64,000 bases of DNA. It comes from Anoplopoma fimbria. Its lineage: Eukaryota; Chordata; Actinopteri; Perciformes; Anoplopomatidae. Position numbers and translations under genes: made by a program. The notes beneath the pieces are model-generated. The model did not search any database and was not told the DNA's origin. It worked only from the letters and a program-made list of their open reading frames with translations. The DNA lies in NCBI RefSeq assembly GCF_027596085.1, contig NC_072449.1, positions 22,256,334 through 22,320,333 of the forward strand, written 5' to 3'. This document shows positions 1-13,928 of this stretch, piece after piece (within the stretch, counting starts at the first letter, position 1; the number at the start of each line of letters is the position of its first letter).

Positions 1-939
1 GGTCATTACTGTGACAACCAATCTTGTTGTTATGACAGCAAATTATTATACTGTCCAGGCAACCACAAATCAATCTGGTCACTTGTAAATTACATTTACC
101 ACTCTGGATATCACAGAAAAACAGCAAAATAGGTGTGAAATGACTGTGAGTTGGTCTTTAGTTCTTCTTAGTATGCTGTTATAGTGAATATGCCAAAAAC
201 TTTGGCTCTTTGAAATATGTCTTTATCTCTGACAGCTGAGAGCTGCGGCTTTAAGTGTGAATGAAAATGTGTGAAATGTACTTTTTTTCATCAACAGCGT
301 CAATCTACTGACTATTGTCCTTTGAAAGAGTTGGTGGAAATCAATAAAACATTAAATAAATGCAATGAAAGGGGCAATCAACCTCAAAAATAAAGCAGAG
401 GAAGAAAAAAACTGACTCAAACTTCATCAAGTCCCAGGTGCGCTGTAGCATTTGCACTAAAACTGAATTGAAAATCTGACATCCTGTTAGCAATATACTC
501 AATCCCAAATGAGATTATCCAGTTGGCCTTTACTGTGGTCCTTGTTACTGTTCCTTGTCTAGTCTAGTAATCATTAAACCTTATCATTATTCTTAAATTA
601 TTTATTGACACCGTCACTAAGGATTTCCCCTGTTTCTGCAATCACTGCAATTCTTACTGTTTTGTCATCAATTATTTTGTTAGTAATTGTGAAACACTGA
701 AGACGACTCCACGCTCTCTACTCAGTAGGACACAAATAGTTGCACACACACATTCATGGAAAGCGTAGTGGGAGAGGGGCTGGTGGATAGCATTTTTCTC
801 TATCGTCATGCTCGCTTAAATTTAAAGCTGAGGCTATCGGTCTTAAAATGGACATTCATAGTGAATAGCAACTTGTAGTCAGCTGTTTGGCTGTCACTTA
901 TAGAGCTCTGCAACTAGTGAATTGATCTTTGCTTTGAGC

Positions 940-1400
940 TTAATGCTAACATTTGCCTACTAACATGCTCACAGTGACCGGGCTAACATGCTGATGTTTA
1001 GCAGGTATAAAGTTTGCTATTTTCACCATTTTAGTTTATTGTGTTAGCATGCCAACATTTGCTATTCAGTTGAAAGTACAGCGGAGGCTGATGGTTTTGT
1101 CACAAATTTTGCAGGTGTTTGGGTAAATAACAAAAGTAATGGACAAAATGAAACTGATGATGGTACGAAATGAAAGTCACAGGATCACTAAAAGTACCGT
1201 GTTTCATCCTCTGGGCACAATGAATCTCTGAATCAAATTGCATAGCGATCAGTCAAATAGTTGTCAAGACATTTCACCTAAAACAAAAATATCAAACTGC
1301 TGGTCTAGCTGACACCAGAGGAAAAGTCGGGATCACCAAATTCAGTAGGTTTTATCTTCTGGGGTTCCCGAATGTCTGTACATACACGTCAATTTCAGCA
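940..1400 (+). repeat. Fish dispersed repeat (GCTAACATTTGC family)
   Basis: TAATGCTAACATTTGCCTAC, ATTGTGTTAGCATGCCAACA, ACAGCGGAGGCTGATGGTTT, TGCAGGTGTTTGGGTAAATA, then CAAATAGTTGTCAAGACATT and AAGTCGGGATCACCAAATTC, ending near TTCCCGAATGTCTGTACATA. This succession of blocks recurs throughout fish genomes as I recall. Diverged. Confidence 0.6.
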
Positions 1401-3635
1401 GTTTTTGATTTATTATTCATTTTGGATTAGGTACAATTGTCTTCCGACTGTCTTTGGGTCTGTGTCAGATCAAGTTTTTTGTGCTTGAAAAGTGTATTTA
1501 TTGGACATCAGGTTTTAGTAGGTGTTCTTCTGGGTCCATTTTTAATCAGGTTTTGTTTATATTTTAATCTTATCATCTGCTAATCCAGATCATTAACACA
1601 AATTAGCATTGTTATGAACAAAAAAACTCGCAATTGAGAAACCTCCTTTGGAGCTGCTAAATTATATGTTGGTGTTGGTTTATTCATAAAGATGCAAAGA
1701 GATGAAATGCACATTGTTAATATGCCGATAGCATGGGTCAGTACGAGCGAAAATGTGGTGCACAACAATCAGTCAGATTAAAAGAATGAGCCAAATAATC
1801 GTCAAAACTTGCTTTGAAAAAAATGTGTAAAGAAAAATCACTTATAACTCGCCCTGCAGGGAAACAAAGACAAATCTCTGTCTGCATCCCATCACTTCTG
1901 ACCACCCAGAACAGCTTCGTCAATACATAAATCCATACTTAAACACAGCCAAAGTCAGGTGAGATAAAACTCACTGGCCCCCAAAGGCAAAGCAGCTTCC
2001 ATTTTGTGAACGGCTCAACGAAGAGACAGCACTCCCTGATTGCCTCATCAAAATTGAAACTACCAAATAAAACAGACTTGTAAATCATACGTACGTCCCT
2101 CAAAAACATCAAGATTTCCTTAGAAGGCGGCTTCATTTATTTTTCAGCCATGCATATTTAACAGTTGCTCTCACTTGGGGGAAAACAGGCCACTTCATGG
2201 AACTCATTCCAGGAATTCATCAGCACTCTGTCAGGGAACATGGCAGCCAAATCTTTCTATGTCAGAGATACAAGGGCCAGAAAAAAAAAAAAAGCTGTAA
2301 GGAAATAGGGCATACTGATGATCAACTGTGCTTGAGACACGATGAACCAAAAAAAAGAACAATTCTTAGAAATGAAAGCAGTTATATTATGCAATCATTC
2401 AGATGTTGTGGAACTGCTGATTCCACATCCAAAAGTTATATTTTCCAAGAAGAAACAAACAATCCGTAATCCCCTTACCACCATACATACAATCTCTTTT
2501 TTTTTTTAGATGGCTTCCTCTCTTTGCACTGTCAAGTTTTATCATCAGTCTCTTTCTTGCGGCCTAGATTTTAAGATTAAAGCAGAGAGGGATAACATGA
2601 AAATATATGGTGTTGTCTCTGTCTGCATTACAATTCTCTGCACTTATATTCAGATCTTAAGGAGTGAACCTTATCTTAAAATCAAAATAATACAAATCCT
2701 AGTTAGAAAAGCAATACGCTGACAGTGATGCTTTCCCAACTTTTATCTACAGTAGGCTATATTTGTTGGAACTGCTAAACTTCAGAACAAAAGAAAGGCA
2801 TCAAAATAATAACAGAAATAAATAAATATTTGGTAGACTACCATGAAAGCCATGAAAGTTCAAAGAAATATGGACTTGCGGTGCATTGCATCATGTTGGG
2901 GCACACCACCGAGTCATCCACCATGGAGCTCATTCCAGACAAACCTGCAGCCGAGTATGTGCAGCAAAACAGAAAGATTCATTGATCTTTTTTCACCTCA
3001 TTTAAACAAAAAGAAATAATCCCCAGTGTGATATTTATGGGACATAAATAAGAAGTAGACAAATCTAATTTATTTCAGGGTCAATTCCATCAGCTTCCAG
3101 TGTCAGTGCAATCAATGGCAGTGAAAACACTGTTCCCTTAAAGTAAAAACTGAAAACTGCATAACTGCCATTGTGAGACTCAGAGGGCTGACGTGGCTGC
3201 ATCATAAAGGTCTAATTTAGCCTGTTTTTCTAAGCCGGAGCTGCATGAACACACCCACCGATTGCCACATGACCTCCGCAAAGATCTAAAACACAGGGTG
3301 TTTTCCCTCAGTGCAGCCATAATGATACATTACTATTTATGTTCCGGCAGCTGGTGGGTGGCTCTGCTGAAAAGTCACTCAATCTGCCTCCTCCATTTGC
3401 ACCCTGAGTCTTGTAAGGAGCTGCGAGGTTCAGTTTTATATGAATGCCTCTTTTAGTTAAGACGTAAATTCCTCTTAAAAGTTGGATGATGACTCCAAGT
3501 TTGAATGAAACAAATCATGTTAATGACTTCCTGATGTAGACTTGTTTGTTTAGTGCACTACTTGCTATGTGTTTAATGTTCAATGTAGCCATAAGATTAT
3601 TGGCTACTTACTGTTTAACTTAATGGGAAGGACAG

Positions 3636-3800
3636 AGTTTAAAGTGGAGCTGTAATGATAAATAGATTAGTGAAGAATTGACTATTATTTTGATAATCAA
3701 ATAATTTCAGTCACTTTTTTTCCCCGCAGCTTACAGTTTATCAAATGTGAGATTTTTATGCTTTCCTTCATGTAAAATAAATATCTTAAGGCATTTTATT
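3636..3800 (+). repeat. Fish dispersed repeat (ATTAATCGATTA family), diverged copy
   Basis: GGAGCTGTAATGATAAATAG, TGACTATTATTTTGATAATC and the downstream CAGCTTACAGTTTATCAAAT resemble the family seen more clearly at 26645-26889. The copy is old and its edges are uncertain. Confidence 0.45.
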
Positions 3801-5595
3801 GAGCCTGAGATCTACGACGCATCTCCACTTCCTCCCACTGTAGAAGAATGAAGCCGAACTATCCCAGATACGGGCATTGTCAGAGTCTGTGCACTAGTGA
3901 CTGATGGATTCTACCACACAGACTTGTGATTCTCGTTTCAGAAATGTCATCTGCATGTCTGCTCTGATATTAACACATACTACAGTCTGGCTGAGCTAGA
4001 GACACGGTCAGTGACGGTCCAAACCATAGATTGTACATAGTCTGTATGTTTGAAACAGACAATCACAATTATGGAAAGTTTAAGTTAATTCCTCTTGATG
4101 TTGCTACTCTGCGTATAATTCCCAGGACTGTGGCTCTGCGACAACTTCACCCGGAGCTTGAATCATGACATCACATACTTGCATTATCCTTAGTTTAAAG
4201 AAACAAAAAGTCCCAAAGGTAAAGCTCATAAGAAATAAAACACACCCATGCTCAGTCTGATACATGTTTGCTGCTGCAGCTTCATTTTGTCTTGTCTGAC
4301 CGGTAGCTTATGGCGACTAATGTTAGCTACCATTAGCAAAATTTAGGAGACATCAAGTTGTGACTGACATTAATTAAAGTTATTATGGCGAAAAGAAACA
4401 CTGTGGTATGTCCATCCTTTGTTTAAAATGTTTGTTTTCATATGAACATCATTTTTACTAAAAGGAGGTGCATAATAAAAGAAGGAGAACAAATAATACA
4501 AGATACTTCAGGCAATAACCGAGGCTTCATAGGTGTACCTTGTGATCAAAATATAAATTTTCCTCCATTTATCACTAAACTATTGAGCACTTAAGATCTT
4601 TGGTCTTTTCTGTGTCTAGAGGAGAAATATCATGACAGATTTACTGTCTATGTTTATTAAAGATCAATGTCTAAACAATGTGGCTCACCATTTTCTGCTC
4701 CTCAGTCTCTCGTCTGTGGTGCACTGCCAAGGGCACTGTGCAGTATAATGCATGCAGCGCAAAACAGTAGGCGCACCGGGCACATGATGAGAAGTTAGAT
4801 ATGCTTTCTTTAGGCATTAAATAATGGATGCAATCAAAGGTGAAATTAGCACTTTCTGGTTTATTAAATCAGATAGGGAGTCATTTCATTATTCTGCTCC
4901 TCCACTTGTGCTTCTCACAGCTGTCACACCTCAAACTACATATTAATTGGGTTAAAAATGCAAACAAACAAAAAAAGGTTGCACCTCGTTTTCTGACAGA
5001 TTTTGCACAAAGATCACACTCCTGGTAAGTCAAAACTTTTACTAGATCCAGGTCCGTTTAATTTACTTACTGTATATGATTTGTATTCTCCTCAAGCCAG
5101 GCGGCATAAATGTGGCACTTTGCCAAAGATAATTAATTGTTAAATATAGTCTGTGTGTGAGGGCATCTGGGAGGAATCTCCAGGAGTAAGGGTGTATTTT
5201 AACTGGTTCATAATAATAAATATCACAGAATATGAGGCATATGTGGGAATATAAATACTTCTATGGGTTCACAAAGTCACTCCAGCCAGCTCCAGATTTA
5301 ATATTAAAGATTTAATAATGTGATTATATTATATTCTGTGGTTACAGACCTATGGAGAGAATTGTCCATGTCAATTGTTTTCTAACTGAGAAGCTGCATA
5401 TTTCCTTATTTTAAGTATTATTACCCCGTAGGCAAGAAACAATGCATCATTTTTACTTATTTAAGCAATATATTGACATTTCTAACTGTTAATTAATGTA
5501 TGTCCACAATTTTATGAAGATTTATTTTATATTATAACAACTATGCAATATTATAATATATTGTTATATTGCATTATTGATTCACAGGAGGACTT

Positions 5596-5685
5596 TAAAT
5601 GACAACAAAAACTAATAGTTTCCCATAGCCCAAAAAAGGTGTATCATTTATGCTCAACCACTAATTATTGCAGCTCTAGAAGTCT
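5596..5685. repeat. Fragment of the ATTAATCGATTA family
   Basis: TAGTTTCCCATAGCCCAAAA and ACCACTAATTATTGCAGCTC match two separated blocks of the family, with the middle lost. Low certainty. Confidence 0.3.
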
Positions 5686-6350
5686 CCCAGTTACATGCCT
5701 CGGCCAGTGATCGCCTCATACTCAAAACACACACTGGAAGCTGGATCAGCCTCTGTCAAACATTATTGAGGTACTGTAAATAGCTTGTTTAAGTTCAATA
5801 TTGATTTTGGGCTAGAGCCGTTCTCAGAGTAAACTTTATCCATGTGCAGTATGTATCAGAAGACTGGGCAGATTGCACTGCTCAGTCCTATTCCACTGGC
5901 CCGAGTCGTTAGGCAACAAAAATAAACAACGCTTAGGCTGCTGAAGGAAGAAAAAGTTTTTGACTCTTTTTCGTCTTCAAATTAACCATTGACAAGATCC
6001 AAATGGGTAACCTTAATTAATCGAAGCTGCTGCGCTCCAAAGTCTAAACCACCTGGCCGTCAAACGGGGAACACAGCTGGCGATCGATGTGCGATCAGCT
6101 AGAAATGGACTCTGGTGTGTGCGTGTTTGTGTTTATGTGTGTGTGTGGGGGGGGGGGGGTTTGAGCTCAAACTCAAACTCCTTCTTTTTATAATAGTCAT
6201 ATTCAAAATAATGCAAATAAACATATCTGTATATGTGTGTGGTCTTAAGGGCTACATATTCTCTCTTCATTTGCAGCATGTACAGTATTTAAAAAAACTA
6301 CAATAACAGAGAAAAATAATTAAAACTGGTGTCAAAAGGTAAAAATCGGG

Positions 6351-7166
6351 GGTGGAAGAATATTTAAACAAGTAAAGTTAAGTACAGAACTAAAATATAC
6401 TCAAAGTAGCAAAAGTAAAAAAGCACTCTGAGAATATTATATAAGCATTTTATAGCAGTATAGTATATACAAATTATTATATTCTAGAGGCTGATGATAC
6501 AGTAAGTAAAATCTTAATCTGCAAATTACACGTAACTACAGCTGTCAGATAAAAGTAGTGAGTCAAAAGTAAAAAATTGTTAACTGCTTTTTCCACAATC
6601 ACTGAGGGAGTCGGACCCAGCTGGCGATAATGATTGGACGGCAAATTATTCTGAGGAACTGGAAGAAGCTTGGAGAGCCTCATTGAAAGGACCCCCTGAC
6701 AGTTAGGAAAAGCTGCTGCATGTAAAAGAATGTACACAAGATGTATAACAAGTATTTCTTAAAGCGGGGCATGAATATTTAATTTATGAATGCGTAAGTA
6801 AAAGGATGGGGGGATGCACAAAGATATTGATTTCCATGTGGGAGTAATTTTTTGTTCTTTCTTTCCGAGTTGTATTGTCTCTGTTTTCTTTTTTGCCTTT
6901 ATTCCTCAAAAAATCCACTTTGCATTTTTGGTTGACCCGTTTTGTTGCTGATGTGTTTGTGTGGGAATGGCAGGATCTGTTTGGAAAAAGGCTTTATCTT
7001 TTTCTCCTGATTTACAGCGCTGATGTTATATTTCAAAATAAGCCACATTATAATTCCCTCTGAAATGTAGGGAAGTGTGGATAAAGTGGAAATGCTCAAG
7101 TAAAATTATAGTACAATTGCCTGAAAACTGTACTTATGTGCAGTACTTGAGTAAATACAACCCAGT
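6351..7166 (+). repeat. Fish dispersed repeat (stepped AAGTA family), copy with an internal insertion
   Basis: Starts GGTGGAAGAATATTTAAACA and ends CAGTACTTGAGTAAATAC, with the inner blocks CTGTCAGATAAAAGTAGTGA and CCCTCTGAAATGTAGGGAAG. Between these two blocks, at about 6572-7050, lie some 480 bases that other copies lack. The insert has no inverted ends or coding content that I recognise. Open frames on both strands here (6477-6737, 6875-7099) are products of the repeat. Confidence 0.75.
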
Positions 7167-9607
7167 TCAAAGTAACCTTTATGTTATGGAACATAGCTAA
7201 TGGTTTTTTATTTTTAATTTACCTACCCAAGACACTTCCTATTTTCAGTTCATTTCTTCAAACCATTTTCAAACTATGTAGCAGCGCTGTAAAATGTCCT
7301 ACTTATTAACATATGGTGTCTTTGGGAGAAAAAAAAGAGGACAGTCAATTTCAAAAACTCTCCCCCCAAATGGTTTCATCACATATTGCAAATGCAGCCT
7401 GAAGAACTGCTAAGATATCATTTAAGTTTTTAAAGGTCATGTAGTTTGATCATTCATGCTGCACAAACTGGTGACAGATGTGATCAGGTCGAGTACTTTG
7501 GTCAAGCTTACGTCTGACCCAGAAAATTTACTGAGAATATTCATGTCTGCGTCCTCCAGAGACTCTTTCTTTCATGACCGTCATACGACCCTTCCTGTAG
7601 CACACATGGGCAAACTGCCACACCATACTGTAAAAATGCTACCAGATGGCCTCCATATCCCCTTACTGGCTGACTCTGTGGTTATGGGTTAACTGGGAAA
7701 CGCCCACTCTGGGTATTTTCACTGTGATTGTAGCTGGGACACACACAAAAACAGTGCAGACAGCTTTAGATCAGATGTATTTGTCTCAGAGGGATATTTG
7801 TTTCCACAGCTAGTACATAGAAACAGACACACATATAGTAACACATAGCGACATACTATACACATTCATATACGACTTCAAAGTGAACGACTTTAAAAGA
7901 TAAAAGCAGAAAGTTGTTCAAAGGCAATAGAAATGTTTCCTATGTTGCCGTGTATTTTCATCAGAAAATACACAGTGGCCATTCTGCAAGTTAGCACTAG
8001 TTTGTAATTAAACTAGAAAAGTAATTTATCTGAAATGTATTTGTTAAATTTGCTTTTTGGCTACATTGCTGGAAGCCGCAGTTTGTGCCTCTTATGTATA
8101 ACCATTGTATTTAAGTCACATCTAAGTGTCCATTTTCTCAGAGTAAATACCTGATGGTCTTGAAAAAAAAAACAGATGGCCATTTAAAAATACTTGTTTT
8201 TGTTCTGAAGGTTTTTCCAAAATCCTCAAACTCTCCTTAGCATCTGGAAAATAAATTCCTTCTGTTGCACTCAGTAAATAATTTTTTGCGACTGAATTTA
8301 CTAATCCATAGCCGGACATGACATATGGTCTTGCTGTTTTTGTAGAACCCACGGAAAATAATAATAACAGGACATTGGAAAGAGATATCAATAGCGATAC
8401 AAATGATGAGAAAAGTTTTAAATATGGTTAATATTATAAGAAATGTAGCTAGAAAATATGTCATATCTGGCTACCACCTTTGTTTAACTCAGGAGATAGA
8501 GACAAACTTGTCAAACGAGTTTAAAATCTTTTTTCCAACTAGTGAAACTTAAACTGAATAATTTTTCATCCAGACGTCAGAGTCTTTGGGGAATCTGGAA
8601 AGACCTTCAGAACAGCGGTAAGATAAAGACCCTCTGGTAAATCAGAAAATTGTTTTTAAAGAGTCTGAAAACTTATTTATCTCTTTAACATCAAATATCC
8701 ATAAAGCAACAATTTATGTTGAAGTTTTGAAAATAATTGTACCAAAAATCAGCTTCATCAGGACTTTGTGAATGTTAATCCTGATGTTGCTAAATCCTGA
8801 TTGACGTAATGTCGATACTAATAATAACAAACAGCCAGGCAGCCCATATGTTGTATATGACTGGTCATGCCCTTAACATTTTATTTTAATTACAATTAAG
8901 CAGTTATTCAGATGCATAACTGTCCATTTCCGCAGTACATAAAACTGAAGGTGATTTGCCACATTTTCAATAACTCATTTAGCTTCATTCCAAAACCGTA
9001 GTGAGGAGGAATGTCAGAACAAACAAAACAAATCAGGCCTAATTGTATCTAAAATTAGATAACTGCAAGACAGGAGAGTTTTAAACAGCGAGGGAGGCGA
9101 AGGATGAAAGAGCGCATCAAGTCAAGATCATTGAGAGGTGAGTAACAAAGCTCTGCCAAGCTTTACTGTTGTGGGGGGAAGAAAAAAAAGAAAAGCTCCT
9201 CACCTCAAGGTTACAAGCAGCCAGGCTATGTGCAGCAAATGAAATACTCAAGAAGACATAAGTCTCATTAAGGCCCATAAAGGACATCCCTAATAAAATC
9301 CTCAGCCTGACATGCAAGAGCTCTCCAGTGATGGCTGATTAATTGCTGGTGCAAATGAAAGCATGGGAGATAGCCGCGGCTCTGTGGCTGTAATTTATCC
9401 TCTCCTGTCCTATCTTGTCCTCCCAGCCTGGGGAGATTGCCCGGCAAGACAGGAGACGGAGAGTGGGTGGCTGGTTCGGAGGTTGGAGAGGGGTATCATC
9501 TTCATATAATGTGAGAGGAAAACATGTTTAGGTGGCCGGTGAGATCATTTGTTTAGATTGTTTGGGTTATAACAAGCTGTATGTGTTGACATCTGGGTGT
9601 TTGAATT

Positions 9608-9624
9608 GGGGGGGGGGGGGGGGG
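9608..9624 (+). repeat. Poly-G run, 17 bases
   Basis: Uninterrupted G run; a second one of 13 is at 6147-6159 and a 14-base C run at 55893-55906. Such runs often have length errors in assemblies. Confidence 0.95.
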
Positions 9625-9876
9625 TGAAAAATTCCCCAAGCAGGTCAGACTGATAATGATGTCAGCAACATGGTCTATGAAGAAATATGGTGGCGGCACA
9701 AGATGACCCAAAATATATTCTGGGCAGTCATACATCAAGTAAAGACTATGCTATTCCATGACAGCAATGCTCTGTAATTCATCAATAATATAATCTTACT
9801 GATTGTAAGTCAGGATATATATTTCATCGTTTCATCATTGCCTTTTGTCAGATCTGTTTGTGATTAATAGAGACAC

Positions 9877-10210
9877 TTCGAATGCCAGGAGGGCATACTT
9901 GTCAAACATATGGCTAATGAGTGAGTAATTACCTCCATAAAATGCTTTGATGCTTTGCCTTTAATCATATCTGAATCAGACTATAGTGGATTAATCAATG
10001 GTTAAGGGGAGCTTTAAGAATAGCCGGTGATGTAACCGAGCGTCTGCAGCTGAGGTTATAAGACAAACATGGGGGTCCAAGGACAATCTGGGCCAGGATA
10101 AAGCCCAGCTGAGGCCGGTCACACACCTGCTCTCTGACTGTTATAAGTGGCTGTGTCACATAAAGAGGAGTGAGGAAGAAAACAAAGGAATGGGGTACAG
10201 GCAAAAACAA
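9877..10210. promoter_or_regulatory. Candidate conserved regulatory block
   Basis: Unique-looking sequence with balanced composition and clustered homeodomain-type cores: GCTAATGAG, GAGTAATTACC, CTTTAATCAT and GGATTAATCAATGG between 9910 and 10000, followed by a GC-richer part with GTGGCTGTGTCACATAAAG. No coding signal. Conservation is guessed from appearance only. Confidence 0.25.
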
Positions 10211-12199
10211 GGACATCCCTGCGTGGACACAGCAGCTACTTTTACATGAACCAGCGACCCCGCTGTCCTAGTAGCAGTATATCATGTAGATGTCATAACT
10301 TGCTTAAAATAACCTGTTTAAATTCAAACTCCAAGAATGAGAAACAAGGTGTTGTTTTTACTGTTACTATTGTGGCACATTGTTAACGTTGAGATAAGCA
10401 TTTCTCTCTCCTGTGAAAGAAGCAACAACACCTTTTATACTTTGTTTTTAATTGGCTGAATATGATTTCTTTAGTGAGAACACATCAGGAAAAAAATATG
10501 ATGTGGTTAATTGGTTTTAATCTTACTGTTGTACTCAGTGTCGGGATAGCTTTATCTCAATACCTCCTCAAAGTATAAGACTGACCTTGATAAGACCTAT
10601 GTATTAATGAATAATGTCTGATTTAACCCTTCACCCTAACCTGTCTCTGGCTCTTAGCCCCAAGCCCTTCTTTTCTTTCGGTAAACGTCATCAAACAATG
10701 TAAAAAAAATAGTTACGAATATATTTCTTCTTTTTTTTTAAGAAATATTTTTTAGATTTTTTATAATTTTGCTCAAACAAGATTAAATAGTGCACTTGTT
10801 GGGGATTATTTTCAACAGCGGATTTTTACAAATTTGGTCCTCAAGTGAGTATTAACAGCAGGTAGATGTGTTTTTACTAGTTTCTGTTTTTGAACAATGA
10901 AGCTCTATGGCACAGATGAATAAGCCTCAGTATATCATGCTTTGGTTACACAGGCAAAACTTGATTGTTAAATCAGTTCATTGTTGCTTTTAATCTTCTC
11001 ATGGGATTTGTTGACAGTAAGAAAAATATAGGTTATCACAGGAATTCCAAGTTCAAATATCTTTGGTCATCAGACCTGACCAGTTATAATAAAATTAGCA
11101 GTTCTAATGTTGAGATATGTGGGCACATCAATCTTCTAAACACAGCTTTACATTACAAAGGAGATTGTGGCACAATCATAAAGGCAATCTGACCTTCATC
11201 TAAACCGCTAATAGGTGAAACAAATGCACCCGAAACTTCCGTGTTGATGTCTGTCTTTAACTGAAATGTCTCTTGTTGTGGTTGTATTAAATTCAAGAAC
11301 ATTTTACTTCAGGATATTGGCATAAAGAACAATAATATGACACTTTTTTATACAGCAAGCTCAAAATCATTGATTTAAACAAAAAATGGGCAGAACAATT
11401 AAATACTAAGATCTTCACAATGTAATTCCACTGAAATGTCAATAAATTATCATATTTAGCCTTTGGTATCACTTGAATTAACTTGTATAATCACGATGTC
11501 CCCGGTTGGAGAACAGTCGGGGACATTTGTTGCATGTCTTCCTTCCTACCTTTCATTTAATTTCCTGTCATGTCTCTTCCATTGACTATCAAAAAATGTC
11601 TCATTAATTAGGCCTACATGTACAACATAATCGTAACAATAGGAGTGGTAGCCATAACAACACAAACAAGGCCCAGGTTTTTTTTCTTTTTCTTCCTTTA
11701 GTTTAAGCATGACCAATAGCCAATTTACCCAGCCTGAATAAATGTGGACAGCTGAGCTTTGGCTGAAAGACATTTGGACGGACAGCAGAACCACACCACT
11801 GTCACAATCTTCAGTCTAACAAACCTGCATCGAGCTGATTGAAGAAAAGAAAAGTTCAACTGAACATTAAGTAGGACAAAAAAAAGGGGCCTAAAGAAAC
11901 AACCCCTAAACATAGCTGGCAGCTTAAGTGACGCTTAACACAACAGCATGGAAGCGATAGCTTAATAACGGGAAACGGAAGCATCAAACGACTGCTGCTG
12001 TTGAAACGAGCGACGGCTCGCTGCCAGACTCATTGTCACTGTCTGCTGGTGGTGCGTATTCTGCAGCTCTAACAGATGATATATCATGTGAACTATCATA
12101 CAGCTGGGTAGAGTGATGATGATTTAAAAGGCTCGGTGAGAGGAGACAGCTTGTCTGAAAGCCTTGTTTCACTGTGTCCGCAGCCTGATGTGATGCATC

Positions 12200-12720
12200 C
12201 CAGAGTCACCTTCAAATGCAGCTCCTCTTGAAGGCTTGATGGGTCTCATAAATACCAATCGTAATTGTGATCCGGCAACAAACAAATCTCAATTTTTCAG
12301 GCCGTTCTGACAAGAGTAAGGGTAAACCAAGTAGGCCTTTTGCATATCTTGTCTGACTGATATGTCATTGTGACGGTTTAATACTCCATAATTATGTCAT
12401 TGTGGATGCCTCATGGCCCAGCTAGTCCGGGTTGGCAATATACGGCCGCGGAGTGAAGAGCGCGATGTTTTGCTGCAAATTGCGTCAGCGTTGATGACAT
12501 AAGAGGTGATGAATATTCAGAGGTGACCTACTCAACACAAAGAGCGATGGCCGGAGACAAAAACAAACATGCGGTCGGTTTGTCTGCTTGTGTGTCGGTG
12601 GAATTATTAAACATAATTATGCATAATGGTTGGACGAAGCATGTCACCCCTCACACTAATAGTTTGTTTACTATGAGCATATCGTTTCAAACTTTAGACA
12701 TTGCATGTGCACGAGGTGAC
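12200..12720. promoter_or_regulatory. Candidate conserved regulatory block
   Basis: Holds CATAATTATGTCATTGTGG, ATACGGCCGCGGAGTGAAGA, GCGTCAGCGTTGATGACATA and ATAATTATGCATAATGG (an octamer-like POU site). The mixture of homeodomain, POU and CREB/AP-1-like cores in non-repetitive DNA is typical of developmental enhancers. The 81-codon frame here has no support as a gene. Confidence 0.3.
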
Positions 12721-13234
12721 AGCATTTTCCTAATAATGTCACTTACACTTACATTATATTTGGGCTGACAGGTGCTTCCCCGAGGGCCCTGCCAACTGTC
12801 ATTCAACACTTCGTCAGCCATGGGCTCAATGTGTCATCCAAGTTACCATGAAAGTTCCCTTTGCTGTCTTTTTATCTACCTGTGCTGCTAATCAACAAGT
12901 TTAAGAGACAAAAAGTATCTCTTTATTCTGCAGGAGTGATGTTTACTGCATACAATGATGGACTAAAATACATGTGTCAAAATAAAGCTGTTTTTGTTTG
13001 TTAACTTTCTTGCTGTTACTCACAAAGAGGCGTTTATCAAACCTCATTTCCAAACTGCACTTTCTGCAGAATAATAACATAAAAGAGTGTGGTTACCTTT
13101 ATGCACCTCATAGACCAACTGTAATATTCTCATTCAGTTTCTACTGTAATTTAATTGCCATTTCTATATATTCTGGAGAAAAAAATAATTAATATCCTCC
13201 TCTGTTGCTCTAACTGAGGTTTCCCTTTCTTCCC

Positions 13235-13775
13235 GTAAGAGAAAGAATTAATTTCAGAAAACATTTGCTCAGAGTAAAATGAGAAAATCGGATCAACATC
13301 ACCCTCATATCTGTCCATGAAATAATCAAGGACAGTTAGCTTAGCTTAGCTTAGCTAAAATACATGCAAAAACCTAGCCTGGCTAAAAATCCACTTTCCA
13401 ACAGCTCATTTATTAATACAATATCTCTTATCTGTTTCATCAGTACAAAAACCGTAGTGTAAAAAACAACAATTGTGACGTTTACAAGGCTAGAGCCAGG
13501 AGACAATAAGTTAAACTCAAAGACTGAAAGCTTCATCTTGATGTTACATTTTATTTAAGCGTTATACAGTAGAACATGTTAAGTTATACTTTTAAAATAA
13601 GTGAGCTTTAGAGATGCTTGACAGAGCCAGGTTAGCTGTTTCCCCCTGTTTCCAGTCTTTATGCTAAGCTAACCAATGTAAAATAGCATACAGAAATGAG
13701 AGTGGCATCAATCTTCTAATCAAACTGTTAACTAAGAAAGCAAAATAAGTTAATCTTGCAAAATGCTGAACTTAG
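13235..13775. repeat. Foldback MITE-like fish repeat, both arms
   Basis: The left arm has GAGAAAATCGGATCAACATC, a TTAGC run and AACCTAGCCTGGCTAA; the right arm has the complement in reverse order (GAGCCAGGTTAGCTGTTTCC, CAGTCTTTATGCTAAGCTAA and GAGTGGCATCAATCTTCTAA). The arms bracket about 200 bases including CAGTACAAAAACCGTAGTGT. This layout matches a non-autonomous element very common in percomorph genomes as I remember it. Boundaries are approximate. Confidence 0.7.
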
Positions 13776-13907
13776 TTTTTTTCTTATCCCATAACCCATT
13801 AGTGAACATGATTTGACAGAATACTAGATGCTAGAAGTTAAATATGTTGTGTGCTTGATTAGGTCAAGTTGGATTTCCTGTGAAGATGGTCACAGGTTCT
13901 ACATGGT

Positions 13908-13928
13908 AAAAAAAAAAAAAAAAAAAAA
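13908..13928 (+). repeat. Poly-A run, 21 bases
   Basis: Follows TCACAGGTTCTACATGGT with no recognisable SINE or LINE body in front, so it is a simple run rather than a clear retroposon tail. Confidence 0.9.
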
